Positions 32,005-45,401 are shown, counted from the stretch's first letter. The stretch: DNA of 64,000 nt from Hungatella hathewayi (GCA_025149285.1 CP102274.1:1069501-1133500); one strand, 5' to 3'. Numbers and translations: made by a program. The notes: generated by a model not told the origin, from the sequence alone.

Positions 32005-33021
32005 AGTAGTCGAACCTTCAATAAGTGTAGTTGGAACTACGATATGCCTGTGAAGGATTTCCGTATGCTTAATCTGCTGCATAAGTAATCGGCAGGCATT
32101 TTGCGCAATCAATTCTGTATTTTGACGAATGGAGGTAATCCTTTGTACACTGTTGCTCGCTAAAGATATTCCATCAAAACCAATTATCTTAATATCATCA
32201 GGCACTCTTAAGCCGAGAGCCTCTATTCCGGCCATACAGCCTAAAGCGCGCCAATCGTTAATTGCAAAAATACTATCGAAAGGGATTCCTTTCATAAACA
32301 TATATTGAACCATATCCTTACTTTCCTGGAATGGATTGACGATTCCAGGCATCTGGACAATCTGATTATCCTCAATTAAAACACCATACTTTTCAAACGT
32401 ATCAGAAAAGCCTTTGATTCGGGAAGCGGCCCTTAACGTAGGTGTTGCATTTGTGAGTATAATAGGATGTTTACATTTCTTATTAATAAACTCCTGCGCT
32501 GCTAGTTTACCTCCAATATAGTGATCACTTGTTACCCATAAGGAATCAGGGTCGTTCATACATATATCATTACAATCAATCCAAACGGTTGGAATATTGG
32601 GATTTAAAATTTGATTGATATCATTACTGTGAACTGATATAAGAATTAGACCGTCAATATTACTTTTATAAAGAGTTTTTAAAGCGGCACTCTCGAATTT
32701 TTCCTGATCTTCTATATTGTAGTGAAGAACATTAATGCCTAAATTCATAAAATAGAGCACGATATGTCGCTGAAGACTTAAATAGTAATCTGACTGACTC
32801 GATTCTAACAGTACACCTATGCAGCCCTGTGATTTCGGTGATGGCTTGGCTGCTTTCGAGACAGGCAGCGTATAGTGGTGCTCTTCTATAATTTTCAGTA
32901 CCTTATCCCGTGTTTCGGGAGATACCTTGTCGTTATGGTTAAGAACCCGCGAAATTGTCGCAGTGGAAACGTTACACAGTTTTGCAAGAGTTCTTATTGA
33001 AACAGTTTCTGAAGAATTCAT
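32002..33021 (-). CDS. LacI-family transcriptional regulator
   Basis: A 339-residue repressor with the N-terminal LacI helix-turn-helix and hinge (SIRTLAKLCNVSTATISRVLNHN, about 7-29) and a periplasmic-binding-protein-like sugar domain (about 65-335). It is divergent from the esterase - EIIBC - GH1 cluster, with 274 bases between, and most likely represses that cluster until a sugar or sugar phosphate appears. The ATG follows GGAAGGAAATC. It marks the start of the more A/T-rich segment of the window. A leftward -10 TATACT at 33069-33064 is likely its promoter element. Confidence 0.92.
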   Translation of the reverse strand: MNSSETVSIRTLAKLCNVSTATISRVLNHNDKVSPETRDKVLKIIEEHHYTLPVSKAAKPSPKSQGCIGVLLESSQSDYYLSLQRHIVLYFMNLGINVLHYNIEDQEKFESAALKTLYKSNIDGLILISVHSNDINQILNPNIPTVWIDCNDICMNDPDSLWVTSDHYIGGKLAAQEFINKKCKHPIILTNATPTLRAASRIKGFSDTFEKYGVLIEDNQIVQMPGIVNPFQESKDMVQYMFMKGIPFDSIFAINDWRALGCMAGIEALGLRVPDDIKIIGFDGISLASNSVQRITSIRQNTELIAQNACRLLMQQIKHTEILHRHIVVPTTLIEGSTT

Positions 33022-33125
33022 ATCTTGATTTCCTTCCTGAATATTTCCTCATACTATACAATCAGTATATCATAATACTCTTTATAATAAAAGCTGTGAA
33101 AAAGAAAAAATCCTCTGCACGACAA

Positions 33126-33271
33126 TGTAATAATTACAAAAAAGATAGAGTTTATTGTTTGAAAGTAACAAAAAAGCGTGTAACAAAATGTAACGCTTGA
33201 AAAATGCATTAATAAATGATAATATTTTTATGTAACAATCGTGTAACACTACTGTGGTGTAAAGTCATACT
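33126..33271 (+). promoter_or_regulatory. Control region of the esterase-PTS-GH1 cluster with repeated TGTAAC motifs
   Basis: A palindrome TGTAATAATTACA (33126-33138) is followed by TGTAAC at 33179, 33189, 33231 and 33242 and TGTAAA at 33258. The first two are enclosed by AAGCG...CGCTT (inverted, 15 bases apart). A possible promoter is GTAACA (33243-33248), 17 bases, CATACT (33266-33271), so one repeat overlaps the -35. Which repeats bind the LacI protein is unknown. Confidence 0.5.
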
Positions 33272-33295
33272 ACTATTATTAAGGAGGATTCTTTT

Positions 33296-36441
<3,146 letters not shown>

Positions 36442-36483
36442 AATGTCAGCATAACATTTGTTGGAAATTGTGTTTCACAGATG

Positions 36484-36521
36484 GAATAGTCTGTCATGGA
36501 TGTGGCAGACTATTCTTTTTT
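36484..36521 (+). terminator. Terminator-like hairpin between EIIBC and GH1 genes
   Basis: GAATAGTCTG (36484-36493) pairs with CAGACTATTC (36506-36515), followed by TTTTTT. It lies inside the apparent operon, 31 bases before the next ATG. Confidence 0.8.
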
Positions 36522-36530
36522 GAATTATAA

Positions 36531-37982
<1,452 letters not shown>

Positions 37983-38056
37983 AAGACATCAGTAAAATCC
38001 CTGCATCCGTTCTTGGTGTGAGACAGAGTATCCTGTTCTGGAAGGATTATTGGATT

Positions 38057-38116
38057 GTCAGCTGTGATTTTCCCGCCATCCGGTGTTTACGGGGAACCGC
38101 AGCTGACTTTAATTTT
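38057..38116 (+). terminator. Terminator after the GH1 gene
   Basis: GTCAGCTG (38057-38064) pairs with CAGCTGAC (38100-38107), with an inner TTCCCG/CGGGGAA pairing, followed by TTTAATTTTG. Confidence 0.7.
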
Positions 38117-38153
38117 GTTCTTGCAGATTCTTCACTGCCTGATAAGACATTCT

Positions 38154-38726
38154 TTACTCTAGGTTGGCATGATATCTCCACAAACTTTTCATATCTAGCT
38201 GACGTTCTTCGATAATCATTTTAGCAATTACATCTCCCAAAAGCAAAACGGACTGTTCAAATAGTGTTGTCATTGGCTGCACCGATGCAATTTCATCCTC
38301 CAGATACAGTTTTGTTCTTACCGGTATTCTAACCATAAAGTCGACGATCTCTTTCATCTGACTTTCTGGATTGGAACCTACGTGCACGATTTTAGCGCCT
38401 ATCGTTTTTGCTTTTTTTGCAATATTCAGTGGAAACAGGGAACTGCCGCTTCCTGACCCCACGATCAGTAGATCTTTATCTGTAAATGCAGGTTCGGTAA
38501 TTTCACCGACATAATGGGTCTTAATTCCAAGATGGGCCAGTCGCTTCATGATACACTGCAATGCCAGCAGAACCCTTCCAACACCTACAAAAAACACCTG
38601 ATCCGCTTCCAGTATTTCATTTACCAGCCTCTCGACACTTTCAGGCTCGATACTGCGCAGCGTCATATCAAGTTCCTGTATTACTTCATTTGAAACCTTT
38701 AAGTATTGTTCCTGATAATATCCCAT
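38154..38726 (-). CDS. hxlB: SIS-domain sugar-phosphate isomerase (6-phospho-3-hexuloisomerase-like, HxlB type)
   Basis: A 190-residue SIS-domain protein. SIS features are VFFVGVGRVLLALQCIMKRLAHLG (about 44-67) and VGSGSGSSLF (about 88-97), then a glutamate-containing DEIASVQPMTTLFEQ stretch in the place of the HxlB active site. HxlB converts D-arabino-3-hexulose 6-phosphate to fructose 6-phosphate; its formaldehyde-fixing partner HxlA is not in the window, so a different ketose phosphate is likely the substrate here. It is the last gene of the leftward ABC-esterase operon. ATG at 38726 is chosen because AGGAG is seven bases upstream; an ATG two codons earlier is too close to that site. Confidence 0.8.
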   Translation of the reverse strand: MGYYQEQYLKVSNEVIQELDMTLRSIEPESVERLVNEILEADQVFFVGVGRVLLALQCIMKRLAHLGIKTHYVGEITEPAFTDKDLLIVGSGSGSSLFPLNIAKKAKTIGAKIVHVGSNPESQMKEIVDFMVRIPVRTKLYLEDEIASVQPMTTLFEQSVLLLGDVIAKMIIEERQLDMKSLWRYHANLE

Positions 38727-38739
38727 AGACATACTCCTG

Positions 38740-39546
38740 TCACTTTGCTGTTGATAGCCAATTCAGCATCTCTATCATATGTTTATCCCAGAAATCCCAG
38801 TCATGGGCTCCCGGATATTTACGATATTCGATGTCAGCCTTCAAATCCTTAACCTGTTCATAAAATGCGTTATTGCATTCATAAAGTATATCTTCTGTAC
38901 CGCACAGCATAAGAAATTCAGGTAGAACGGCGCCTTTTCTTAGCTGATTTTTCATCAATACAACCAGATCATCAGACGTTCCCTGCAGATGCGTAAAATC
39001 TTTAAAAACGGCTCGTCTGTAACTTTCTGGCATCATCTGCGCTTGAATGGTATCCGTCCGTTCTAATTTTGCGGCATCCAGTGCTCCGCTTAAACTTACT
39101 GCCGCTTTATAGCGTTCTGGATATTCGAGGGCACATCTGTAAGCTCCGTATCCTCCCATAGAAAGCCCGCCAATAAACGTATCCTCCCTCTTTTCTGACA
39201 ATGGAAAAACCGACCCCAAAAGCTCCGGAAGCTCACAGGCTACATAGTCTGTATAATGTTCACCATGCTCCATATTTACAGAAAAGCTGAATTCAACAGA
39301 TGGCATGACTACCGCCATACCATAAGTATGGACGAAACGACGCAGGTTAGAAAAGTGCACCCATTCATTTCCGTCTCCAAAGCTTCCATGAAGAAGATAA
39401 AGTGTTTTGTATACAGTTCTTGGACGTTTGTAATAGCATCCAGCGCCATTCTGAATGTCAAATCCGGTAGCAGAAGGCAAGAGTATGTTAAGATTTACAT
39501 TCTTTTTCAATATTTTTGAATAGATTTCACATTGTGCGTATGCCAA
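38740..39546 (-). CDS. Cytosolic alpha/beta-hydrolase esterase (esterase D / tributyrin esterase family), copy 1
   Basis: A 268-residue serine esterase without signal peptide. LYLLHGSFGDGNEW is the oxyanion region, GLSMGGYGAY holds the nucleophile (Ser 129), and the C-terminal GAHDWDFWDKHM gives the catalytic His. The family includes EstA tributyrin esterases, acetyl-ester and feruloyl esterases. It is the second gene from the end of the operon, 13 bases before the SIS gene, and 16 bases after its paralogue. Two related esterases in a sugar-uptake operon suggest removal of acyl groups from an imported sugar ester (inference). Confidence 0.88.
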   Translation of the reverse strand: MAYAQCEIYSKILKKNVNLNILLPSATGFDIQNGAGCYYKRPRTVYKTLYLLHGSFGDGNEWVHFSNLRRFVHTYGMAVVMPSVEFSFSVNMEHGEHYTDYVACELPELLGSVFPLSEKREDTFIGGLSMGGYGAYRCALEYPERYKAAVSLSGALDAAKLERTDTIQAQMMPESYRRAVFKDFTHLQGTSDDLVVLMKNQLRKGAVLPEFLMLCGTEDILYECNNAFYEQVKDLKADIEYRKYPGAHDWDFWDKHMIEMLNWLSTAK

Positions 39547-39562
39547 AAAGTTTCCTCCTCTC

Positions 39563-40390
39563 TTATTCCATTACCGGATTATTTGTTAAAGGCAGCCAGC
39601 GGAGTACATCCTGAATATGGTGATCCCAGAACTCCCAGTCATGGGTTCCCTCATATTCTCTATAATGCAGTTCCACTCCCATCGCCTCCATTTTTTCTTT
39701 CATCGCTCTGTTTTGCCGGTACAAAAAATCTTCTCTTCCGATCATCTGGCAGACTGCCGGCAGCATTTTTCCTTCCTGCATTCTTTTCTTTATAAGAAAA
39801 AGTAAATCAGCATCGGAACCAGCCACCTGATCTGGATGTTCAAAGATGTTATTCCATTTAAACACGTCTGTTATTCCATTCCCATACCGGTCCCCTGCCG
39901 TTTCATTTATAAGACTCACGATATCTAGAGCTCCTGAAAGACTGGCGCAATACCCAAATAAATCTGGCCTCTCGAATGCGGACCGGACCGCTCCGTAGCC
40001 GCCCATGGACAGCCCTGCAACAAATGTATTTTCGCGCTTTAAGCTCACCGGAAACATTTGCTGCATTACTCTGGGGAGCTCGTCTGTTAAATACGACAAA
40101 TATGCGGAACCATAATACATGTTCTGGTAAAAACTGTTCGATGCATCAGGCATCACGACCACCAGTTTGTGTTCCCGTGCATACCGTTCAATGTTTGTAT
40201 AACGGAGCCAGTCCGAATGATTTCCATATGCGCCGTGCAAGAGATATAATACCTGGAATTTAACGTCCGGCTTTAAATAGTTTGTTTCCCGACCGTTGAT
40301 ATAATCATCAGAAACCGGTGTCGGAACCATAACATACAGATCTGTTGGAAATTTAAGTGTCTCTGAAAAAATATTCAGTTTAGCCAGCAT
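39563..40390 (-). CDS. Cytosolic alpha/beta-hydrolase esterase, copy 2 (paralogue)
   Basis: A 275-residue paralogue of the next gene with the same plan: LYLLHGAYGNHSDWLRY, nucleophile Ser 128 in GLSMGGYGAVR, and catalytic His in GTHDWEFWDHHI. The two differ widely outside these motifs, so they are not a recent copy and may act on different acyl groups or positions. No signal peptide is present. Its start overlaps the end of the permease gene by 11 bases, which indicates translational coupling with the transporter. Confidence 0.88.
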   Translation of the reverse strand: MLAKLNIFSETLKFPTDLYVMVPTPVSDDYINGRETNYLKPDVKFQVLYLLHGAYGNHSDWLRYTNIERYAREHKLVVVMPDASNSFYQNMYYGSAYLSYLTDELPRVMQQMFPVSLKRENTFVAGLSMGGYGAVRSAFERPDLFGYCASLSGALDIVSLINETAGDRYGNGITDVFKWNNIFEHPDQVAGSDADLLFLIKKRMQEGKMLPAVCQMIGREDFLYRQNRAMKEKMEAMGVELHYREYEGTHDWEFWDHHIQDVLRWLPLTNNPVME

Positions 40391-41396
40391 CTTTATCGTC
40401 CTCCTTATTTCGTAGTTTTTTTACTCTGCCTTTTCGTCTGCGCATCTCATAATTAAAGGTCATAACCGCCAATAAAAGGATGCCGTATAGAAGTTGGCGA
40501 TAATAGTTACTGACTCCGGGAAGCGTATTAAGATAAGCTGCAATTACCTGCATGACAAGGACCGCAGTGGCAACTCCCGGTATCTCACCAAAGCCTCCAT
40601 TTGGATCGCAGCCGCCCAGAACGGTAATGAGTATGGCCAGCATAACATAGCTGCTGCCAAAATCTGCTTTTACCGATGAGACGCGGGAGAGACTAATAAG
40701 GCCCGCAGCAGAGGACAGGAATCCCGATATCACATAGACCGTAATGATAACCTTTGTATTATTAATTCCCGTAAACATAGATGCCTTATTACTGATGCCG
40801 ATCATATGGACCTGCTTGCCAAACGTCGTATGCCCCATAATAAATGTCAGCACAACTGCCGCCAGCAGAAAAATTAGTATCGGCACAGGTATAATCCCGA
40901 ATATCAAGGCCCCTGATAAATTACCAAATCCTACGGTGCTGGATACGGCTCTTCCTTTTGAAAGCACAATGCCAATTCCATAAAACAACTCGTAACTTCC
41001 CAGTGTGGCCAACATGGCCGGTATATGTAAAACCGATATTAGCAGGCCATTCATAAATCCGCAGGCCAGACCGATTACCAGAGCAGCAGCACAGGCAAGA
41101 AGAATACCTGCGATTTCCCCATTAGGCGCGGTCTGCTGCATGATGGTCCCCGCACAGATAGCACTGAGATTGGCCACATAAACTGTCGATAAATCAATGC
41201 CGCCCGAAATCATGGCAATCGCCACGCCCAGGGTCATCAATCCATATTCAGTCAGTTGTTTCGCTATATTTTGAAAATTGGCAACGCTGATAAAGGAGGA
41301 ACCTCTGGTAATACCGGCAAACACCAGTAAGAAGACCAAAATTGACAGCATCCTTGTAAAATTTCCGTCGATACCGATTCGTTTTTTTGCCTCCAT
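40380..41396 (-). CDS. Ribose-type sugar ABC transporter permease (RbsC family), second permease
   Basis: A 338-residue membrane protein with about eight to ten helices. Family segments include GVAIAMISGGIDLSTVYVANLSA near 55-77 and AILITVLGGCDPNGGFGEIPG near 265-285, close to the RbsC/YjfF signature. The charged C-terminus (RRRKGRVKKLRNKEDDKDAG) is cytosolic. It pairs with the permease just upstream; the order binding protein - ATPase - permease - permease matches the YtfQRT-YjfF (galactofuranose) arrangement in E. coli, which hints at a furanose or ketose substrate but does not prove it. Confidence 0.9.
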   Translation of the reverse strand: MEAKKRIGIDGNFTRMLSILVFLLVFAGITRGSSFISVANFQNIAKQLTEYGLMTLGVAIAMISGGIDLSTVYVANLSAICAGTIMQQTAPNGEIAGILLACAAALVIGLACGFMNGLLISVLHIPAMLATLGSYELFYGIGIVLSKGRAVSSTVGFGNLSGALIFGIIPVPILIFLLAAVVLTFIMGHTTFGKQVHMIGISNKASMFTGINNTKVIITVYVISGFLSSAAGLISLSRVSSVKADFGSSYVMLAILITVLGGCDPNGGFGEIPGVATAVLVMQVIAAYLNTLPGVSNYYRQLLYGILLLAVMTFNYEMRRRKGRVKKLRNKEDDKDAG

Positions 41397-41398
41397 AA

Positions 41399-42406
41399 TC
41401 AGTCCCCCTTTCTCACCTGAACAAATATTTTCTGTGCACGGACTGCCTGAAGCGAGGAGATGGCGGCGCCTATGATAATAATCACTCCGACAAATGTCTG
41501 CTGCCAGTAGACCGAAATTCCTACCATAGTCAAGGAACTGGTAACCATGCTGAGCAGCAGTGTCCCAAGGATGCAGCCGGTTAAGCTTCCCACACCGCCG
41601 GTAAGCCGTACTCCTCCCAAAACGATAGCTGCAATTACAATCATCTCTCCACCGTAATATTCTGTAGGAGTACAGTTATTGGACATTAGCGCGTAGGCCA
41701 GACCTCCTATAGCCGCTATCATACCGTTTGCTACAAAAATACCAAACCGGATTGCGTTTACATTATAACCTGCCCGTTTCGCAGCTACCTCGTCTCCGCC
41801 GATTGCGTAGATGCCGCGCCCAACTGTTGTAAAATTCAAAACTAAATATACAATTAAATATAATGCCACCATTACAAGAAACATCCCTGGAAGCACAGAA
41901 CTCAGTCCGGTACGTACGCTTGTAACAGTAAAAAGCTTCCAACCCGCCAGGCTGCTTAATGATTTTGGAACCGCGGATCTGCTTCCGCCAAATGCGCCGA
42001 AAATAATACCGTAGCACATGGTAGAGGTTGCCAGCGTGACGATCAGTGAGCGGAAGCGGTATTTTACAACAAAGAATCCGTTAACACTGCCGCACATTGC
42101 TCCGATAATCAGAGCGATTGGTATTAGTATAATCACAGGCAGATCAAACTTATTGCCTGCAGCAAATGTCAGATAGGACGCCAGTGCGCCAATCATGGGA
42201 AATGATACATCGGGCCCCGTACTGATAAATGCCAGAAGCGCACATAATGCATAGATTGCATTGACAATAATTGACCGAATTAAATCCAAGATATTATTGC
42301 TGGCAAAAAACATCCCGGATATCCCCTGGATCACCATCGACAATAACAGAATAATTAACAGTATATAGGTTTCGTTTTTTTCTGCTATTTTTTTAAGCTT
42401 GTTCAC
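41399..42406 (-). CDS. Ribose-type sugar ABC transporter permease (RbsC family), first permease
   Basis: A 335-residue permease with a typical RbsC fold of about eight to ten helices. Recognisable parts are AFISTGPDVSFPMIGALASYL (about 60-80) in the place of the SGGIDLSVG motif, and AIVLGGVRLTGGVGSLTG (about 265-282). It is 20 bases downstream of the ATPase gene and two bases before the next permease, so it is tightly co-translated. The variant TGPDVSF motif differs from the second permease, fitting a heterodimeric channel. Confidence 0.9.
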   Translation of the reverse strand: MNKLKKIAEKNETYILLIILLLSMVIQGISGMFFASNNILDLIRSIIVNAIYALCALLAFISTGPDVSFPMIGALASYLTFAAGNKFDLPVIILIPIALIIGAMCGSVNGFFVVKYRFRSLIVTLATSTMCYGIIFGAFGGSRSAVPKSLSSLAGWKLFTVTSVRTGLSSVLPGMFLVMVALYLIVYLVLNFTTVGRGIYAIGGDEVAAKRAGYNVNAIRFGIFVANGMIAAIGGLAYALMSNNCTPTEYYGGEMIVIAAIVLGGVRLTGGVGSLTGCILGTLLLSMVTSSLTMVGISVYWQQTFVGVIIIIGAAISSLQAVRAQKIFVQVRKGD

Positions 42407-42426
42407 TATGAGAACCCCTCCTTTGC

Positions 42427-43917
42427 TTACATAGCCGCCCTGGCGAGATTTTCAGCATTTAATTCTTCCCCCTCCAGAACCCCGGTCATATGGCCTCCGC
42501 GCATGACAACCGCGCGGTCGCACAGCTTGATGACCTCGGCAATATCATCTGATGCGACGACGATTGCCACTCCCGTCGATGCCAGATCCCGAAGAAGCTG
42601 ATAGATATCGTATTTGGCACCAATATCGACACCAACCGTCGGACCATTTAGAATAAGTACCTTCGGCAGTGTAGACATCCATTTTGCCAGACCTACCTTC
42701 TGCTGGTTTCCGCCTGACAGAGTTTGCACCGGAAGCGTGTGATCACTGGTTGCCACATGGATGTCTTTTACCCATTTAGACGATTCGCGTTCCAGTACCT
42801 CCCGTTTCAGATAACCGTATTTTGACAGTTTCCTGTAATTAACTATCGTTATGTTCTCCATAATGGACACCGGAAGAAATAATCCTTCGCTGAGGCGGTC
42901 TTCCGGAACAAGTGCGATTCCATGTTTCATCGCGTCCTGTACACTTTTGACCGTAACCGGGCTGCTGTCCCGTTTGATTACTCCGCCTGTTGTTTTATTA
43001 ATTCCAAACAGAGCATCACACAACTCGCTTCTTCCGCTGCCTAGCTGCCCTGTAATTCCAAGGATTTCGCCTGGCAGCACGGAAAATGTAATATCCTGAA
43101 AACCGGGGCCACAGAGACTTTCCACTTCGAGGGCGGGAGACTGATCCGTCCGAATCCTTTTTTTATCCAATTTATCGACTTCTTCAAAATCTCTGCCTGT
43201 CATATAGTGAATAAAGTCTTTTTCAGTCAGCTCATTCATTGGACAGGAATGAACATTGCTGCCTGAACGCATAATGGTAATACTGTCTGATATTTCAAAC
43301 ATTTCATCCAGCTTATGAGAGACGAAGAGAACTGTAATTCCTCTTTTTTTCAAATCAAAAATGATTTCAAACAGTCGGTCCACTTCTTTTCTTGTCAGCG
43401 CAGTTGTTGGTTCGTCCAGAATCAAAAGTTTTGCTTCTGCATTTAATGCTCTGGCAATTGCAATTAGCTGCTTTGTCGCTACCGGAAGTTTCTCAACCCG
43501 CACATCGAGAGGCAGATCCAGGTTTAGCGTTTTTAACGCAGCCTCTGCAATTACTTTCTGTTCTCTGCGGCTGTACAGTTTTTTTCTCCGGGCTACAACT
43601 GTATTTATGGCAAGGTTTTCCTGAACGGTTAAGTTAGGAAATATGGAGAGGTCCTGATAAATAACCTGGACACCGGCATTGATGGCCGCTGATGGGGTTA
43701 AATTTTTATATATTTTTCCATCAATTTCAATTGTTCCAGAGTCCTGCCTTTGAAACCCGGAAATTGCTTTAATAATAGTAGATTTTCCGCTTCCATTTTC
43801 ACCGGCAAGACAATGGACCTCTCCACGCTTTACTGACAAATCCACATTTTGCAGTGCATGGACACCGCCAAATGATTTACAGATACCTTTGCAGTTCAAA
43901 ATATTATCTGACATCAT
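42427..43917 (-). CDS. Sugar ABC transporter ATP-binding protein (RbsA type, two ATPase domains)
   Basis: A 496-residue ATPase with two nucleotide-binding domains (about 5-240 and 255-495). Domain 1 is intact: Walker A GENGSGKST, Walker B LLILDEPTTAL, switch His in VSHK. Domain 2 is degenerate: GQLGSGRSE has Arg for the Walker Lys, as is usual in RbsA proteins, and the Walker B/catalytic Glu segment reads VLILNGPTVGVD in place of LDEPT. Its signature LSGGNQQKV is intact. Thus only the first site should hydrolyse ATP. ATG 43917 (or 43914, two adjacent Met codons) follows GGAGG; the open frame above it overlaps the binding-protein gene and is rejected. Confidence 0.92.
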   Translation of the reverse strand: MMSDNILNCKGICKSFGGVHALQNVDLSVKRGEVHCLAGENGSGKSTIIKAISGFQRQDSGTIEIDGKIYKNLTPSAAINAGVQVIYQDLSIFPNLTVQENLAINTVVARRKKLYSRREQKVIAEAALKTLNLDLPLDVRVEKLPVATKQLIAIARALNAEAKLLILDEPTTALTRKEVDRLFEIIFDLKKRGITVLFVSHKLDEMFEISDSITIMRSGSNVHSCPMNELTEKDFIHYMTGRDFEEVDKLDKKRIRTDQSPALEVESLCGPGFQDITFSVLPGEILGITGQLGSGRSELCDALFGINKTTGGVIKRDSSPVTVKSVQDAMKHGIALVPEDRLSEGLFLPVSIMENITIVNYRKLSKYGYLKREVLERESSKWVKDIHVATSDHTLPVQTLSGGNQQKVGLAKWMSTLPKVLILNGPTVGVDIGAKYDIYQLLRDLASTGVAIVVASDDIAEVIKLCDRAVVMRGGHMTGVLEGEELNAENLARAAM

Positions 43918-43951
43918 ATTTTCCTCCAGCCATAATGGCTTAAATGCAGTT

Positions 43952-45103
43952 TTAGAAACCAAATTCTCTTGCATTCTCCTTGGTCGCGGTAATTGGCGCG
44001 TTTCCAATAAGACATCTGTTTGCGCCGTCTACCTGGGTAACCTTTTCATAACCTTCAGCAAATCCTGCCTTTCCCGATAAGTCTGCACCATCACCGATTT
44101 CAACACCTGAAAGCACATTATATGCGGCCTGACACATTACATAACCGGATATCATTGGATCCCACACAGACACACAGTCTACAGTTCCTTTTTCAAGATA
44201 ATCAATGTACATATTGGGAGTTCCACCGCATACAATATGGACCTTTCCGGCCAGTCCCAGTTCCTCCACCGCCTGTGCGATTCCCAGACCGTCACCGGAT
44301 GCATGTCCGATAAAACCGGTAACCTCCGGGTTGCTTTTTAAAACCTGCTTTGCCTGTTCATACGCGGTTGTTACGGTTTCCTGTGATTCACAGGTTGGAA
44401 GAGTATCGTTGACAACGGTAATATCAGGATAATTCTTTTTCATATAAGCCAGTTCTGCTTCGGAATACTGCATATGATTTACAGAAGTCGTAAATCCTAC
44501 CATATCACCATAGACTCCTGACTTTCCCATCGCCTGTGCAAGCTGCTCGGCTATGGCACTGCCGTATTGTTCTGCATTGAATGCTTCCGTATCGTACAGA
44601 CAGTTGACCAGATCCGATGCTTCATGTCCGATCACAACAACCTTCTTATCAAGTGCCCCCTTTAAGGAGGTCTCCAGTGCTGAGGAGTCATTGGGTACTA
44701 CACAAATAGCATCATAATCCTGTGTAAGCAGCGAATCCAGCATTTCTAACTGGGAAGCTGCATCAGGATTAGCAGGTTCAATCATTACAGCATTTACTCC
44801 ATAATCTTCTGAAAATTTCTTCACTCCTAATTCCAAACGGTCGAACCATTCTGCAGTTCCTTTAATTAAAACGGCAATTTTATATTGAGAAGGATCTTTT
44901 TCGGAAACAAAATCAGCAGGATCATAGGCAAATCCTCCCTGATTACCTTTGACTTCATTTTTGGAACCGCTTTCATTTTTGGGCAAAGTTTCGGCGGCAG
45001 TTTCTTTTGACTGGTTTGTTTGCGTCGTCGTACTGGTGCTACAGCCAGCCAGTGTAAGCGTCATACAGGCAACTAAGAGTATTGAAGTAATTTTCTTTTT
45101 CAT
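43952..45103 (-). CDS. Sugar-binding lipoprotein of the ABC transporter (RbsB-like)
   Basis: A 383-residue substrate-binding protein anchored outside the cell. The lipoprotein signal ends in LTLAGC (cysteine about 20), followed by a Ser/Thr/Gln-rich linker. The type-1 periplasmic binding fold covers about 55-350, with YKIAVLIKGTAEWFDRLELGV at its start. It is the first gene of the leftward operon and defines the transporter's specificity, probably a pentose or furanose-type sugar or derivative (inference from family). ATG 45103 has AAAGGA eight bases upstream; an ATG two codons earlier is too close. A leader of about 260 bases precedes it. Confidence 0.92.
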   Translation of the reverse strand: MKKKITSILLVACMTLTLAGCSTSTTTQTNQSKETAAETLPKNESGSKNEVKGNQGGFAYDPADFVSEKDPSQYKIAVLIKGTAEWFDRLELGVKKFSEDYGVNAVMIEPANPDAASQLEMLDSLLTQDYDAICVVPNDSSALETSLKGALDKKVVVIGHEASDLVNCLYDTEAFNAEQYGSAIAEQLAQAMGKSGVYGDMVGFTTSVNHMQYSEAELAYMKKNYPDITVVNDTLPTCESQETVTTAYEQAKQVLKSNPEVTGFIGHASGDGLGIAQAVEELGLAGKVHIVCGGTPNMYIDYLEKGTVDCVSVWDPMISGYVMCQAAYNVLSGVEIGDGADLSGKAGFAEGYEKVTQVDGANRCLIGNAPITATKENAREFGF

Positions 45104-45350
45104 ATTCATTTTCCTTTCATTTTCACGTTTTTAGTAAAAGATTCGCTATAAATGCAGCGTTTACGAGAGCATTCCCTCGCTTTTTCTGCCGGGCCCGCAG
45201 CGGTTTACCGTCCCTGTGCGATAATCTGTCCATCTGTGACTCCCGTCTTTTGCTACAGCCCCCTCTCGTTTACAAAATTCTGTCCCTTTATCTGTCCCGA
45301 TTCCAGAATCTGTGTCTTATGAACTTGACTTGTTTTAAAAAAAACTACTT
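45104..45350 (-). other. Long untranslated leader of the ABC-esterase operon
   Basis: From the predicted transcription start near 45366 to the ATG is about 260 bases with no open frame of note. The plus strand shows TCTGTCC at 45225-45231, 45279-45285 and 45291-45297, that is, repeated GGACAGA in the RNA, and possible hairpins near 45150-45210. A regulatory RNA is possible, but I recognise no known riboswitch. Confidence 0.4.
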
Positions 45351-45364
45351 TGGAATCGGTTCCA
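45351..45364. promoter_or_regulatory. LacI-type operator of the ABC-esterase operon
   Basis: TGGAATCGGTTCCA is a near-perfect palindrome with a central CG, typical of LacI-family sites. It covers about +2 to +15 of the leftward promoter and matches the operator at 45618-45631 at 11 of 14 positions. Confidence 0.75.
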
Positions 45365-45372
45365 TATTTTGG

Positions 45373-45401
45373 ATTATATTCTGCTTTTTTTAAAATGTCA
45401 A
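45373..45401 (-). promoter_or_regulatory. Promoter of the ABC-esterase operon
   Basis: Leftward TTGACA (45401-45396), 17-base spacer, TATAAT (45378-45373): a full consensus match, so the operon should be strong when not repressed. Confidence 0.9.

Noticed and set aside
38018-38215. 65-codon frame after the second GH1 gene
   Set aside because: It spans a terminator hairpin and overlaps the convergent SIS gene; no coding features are seen.
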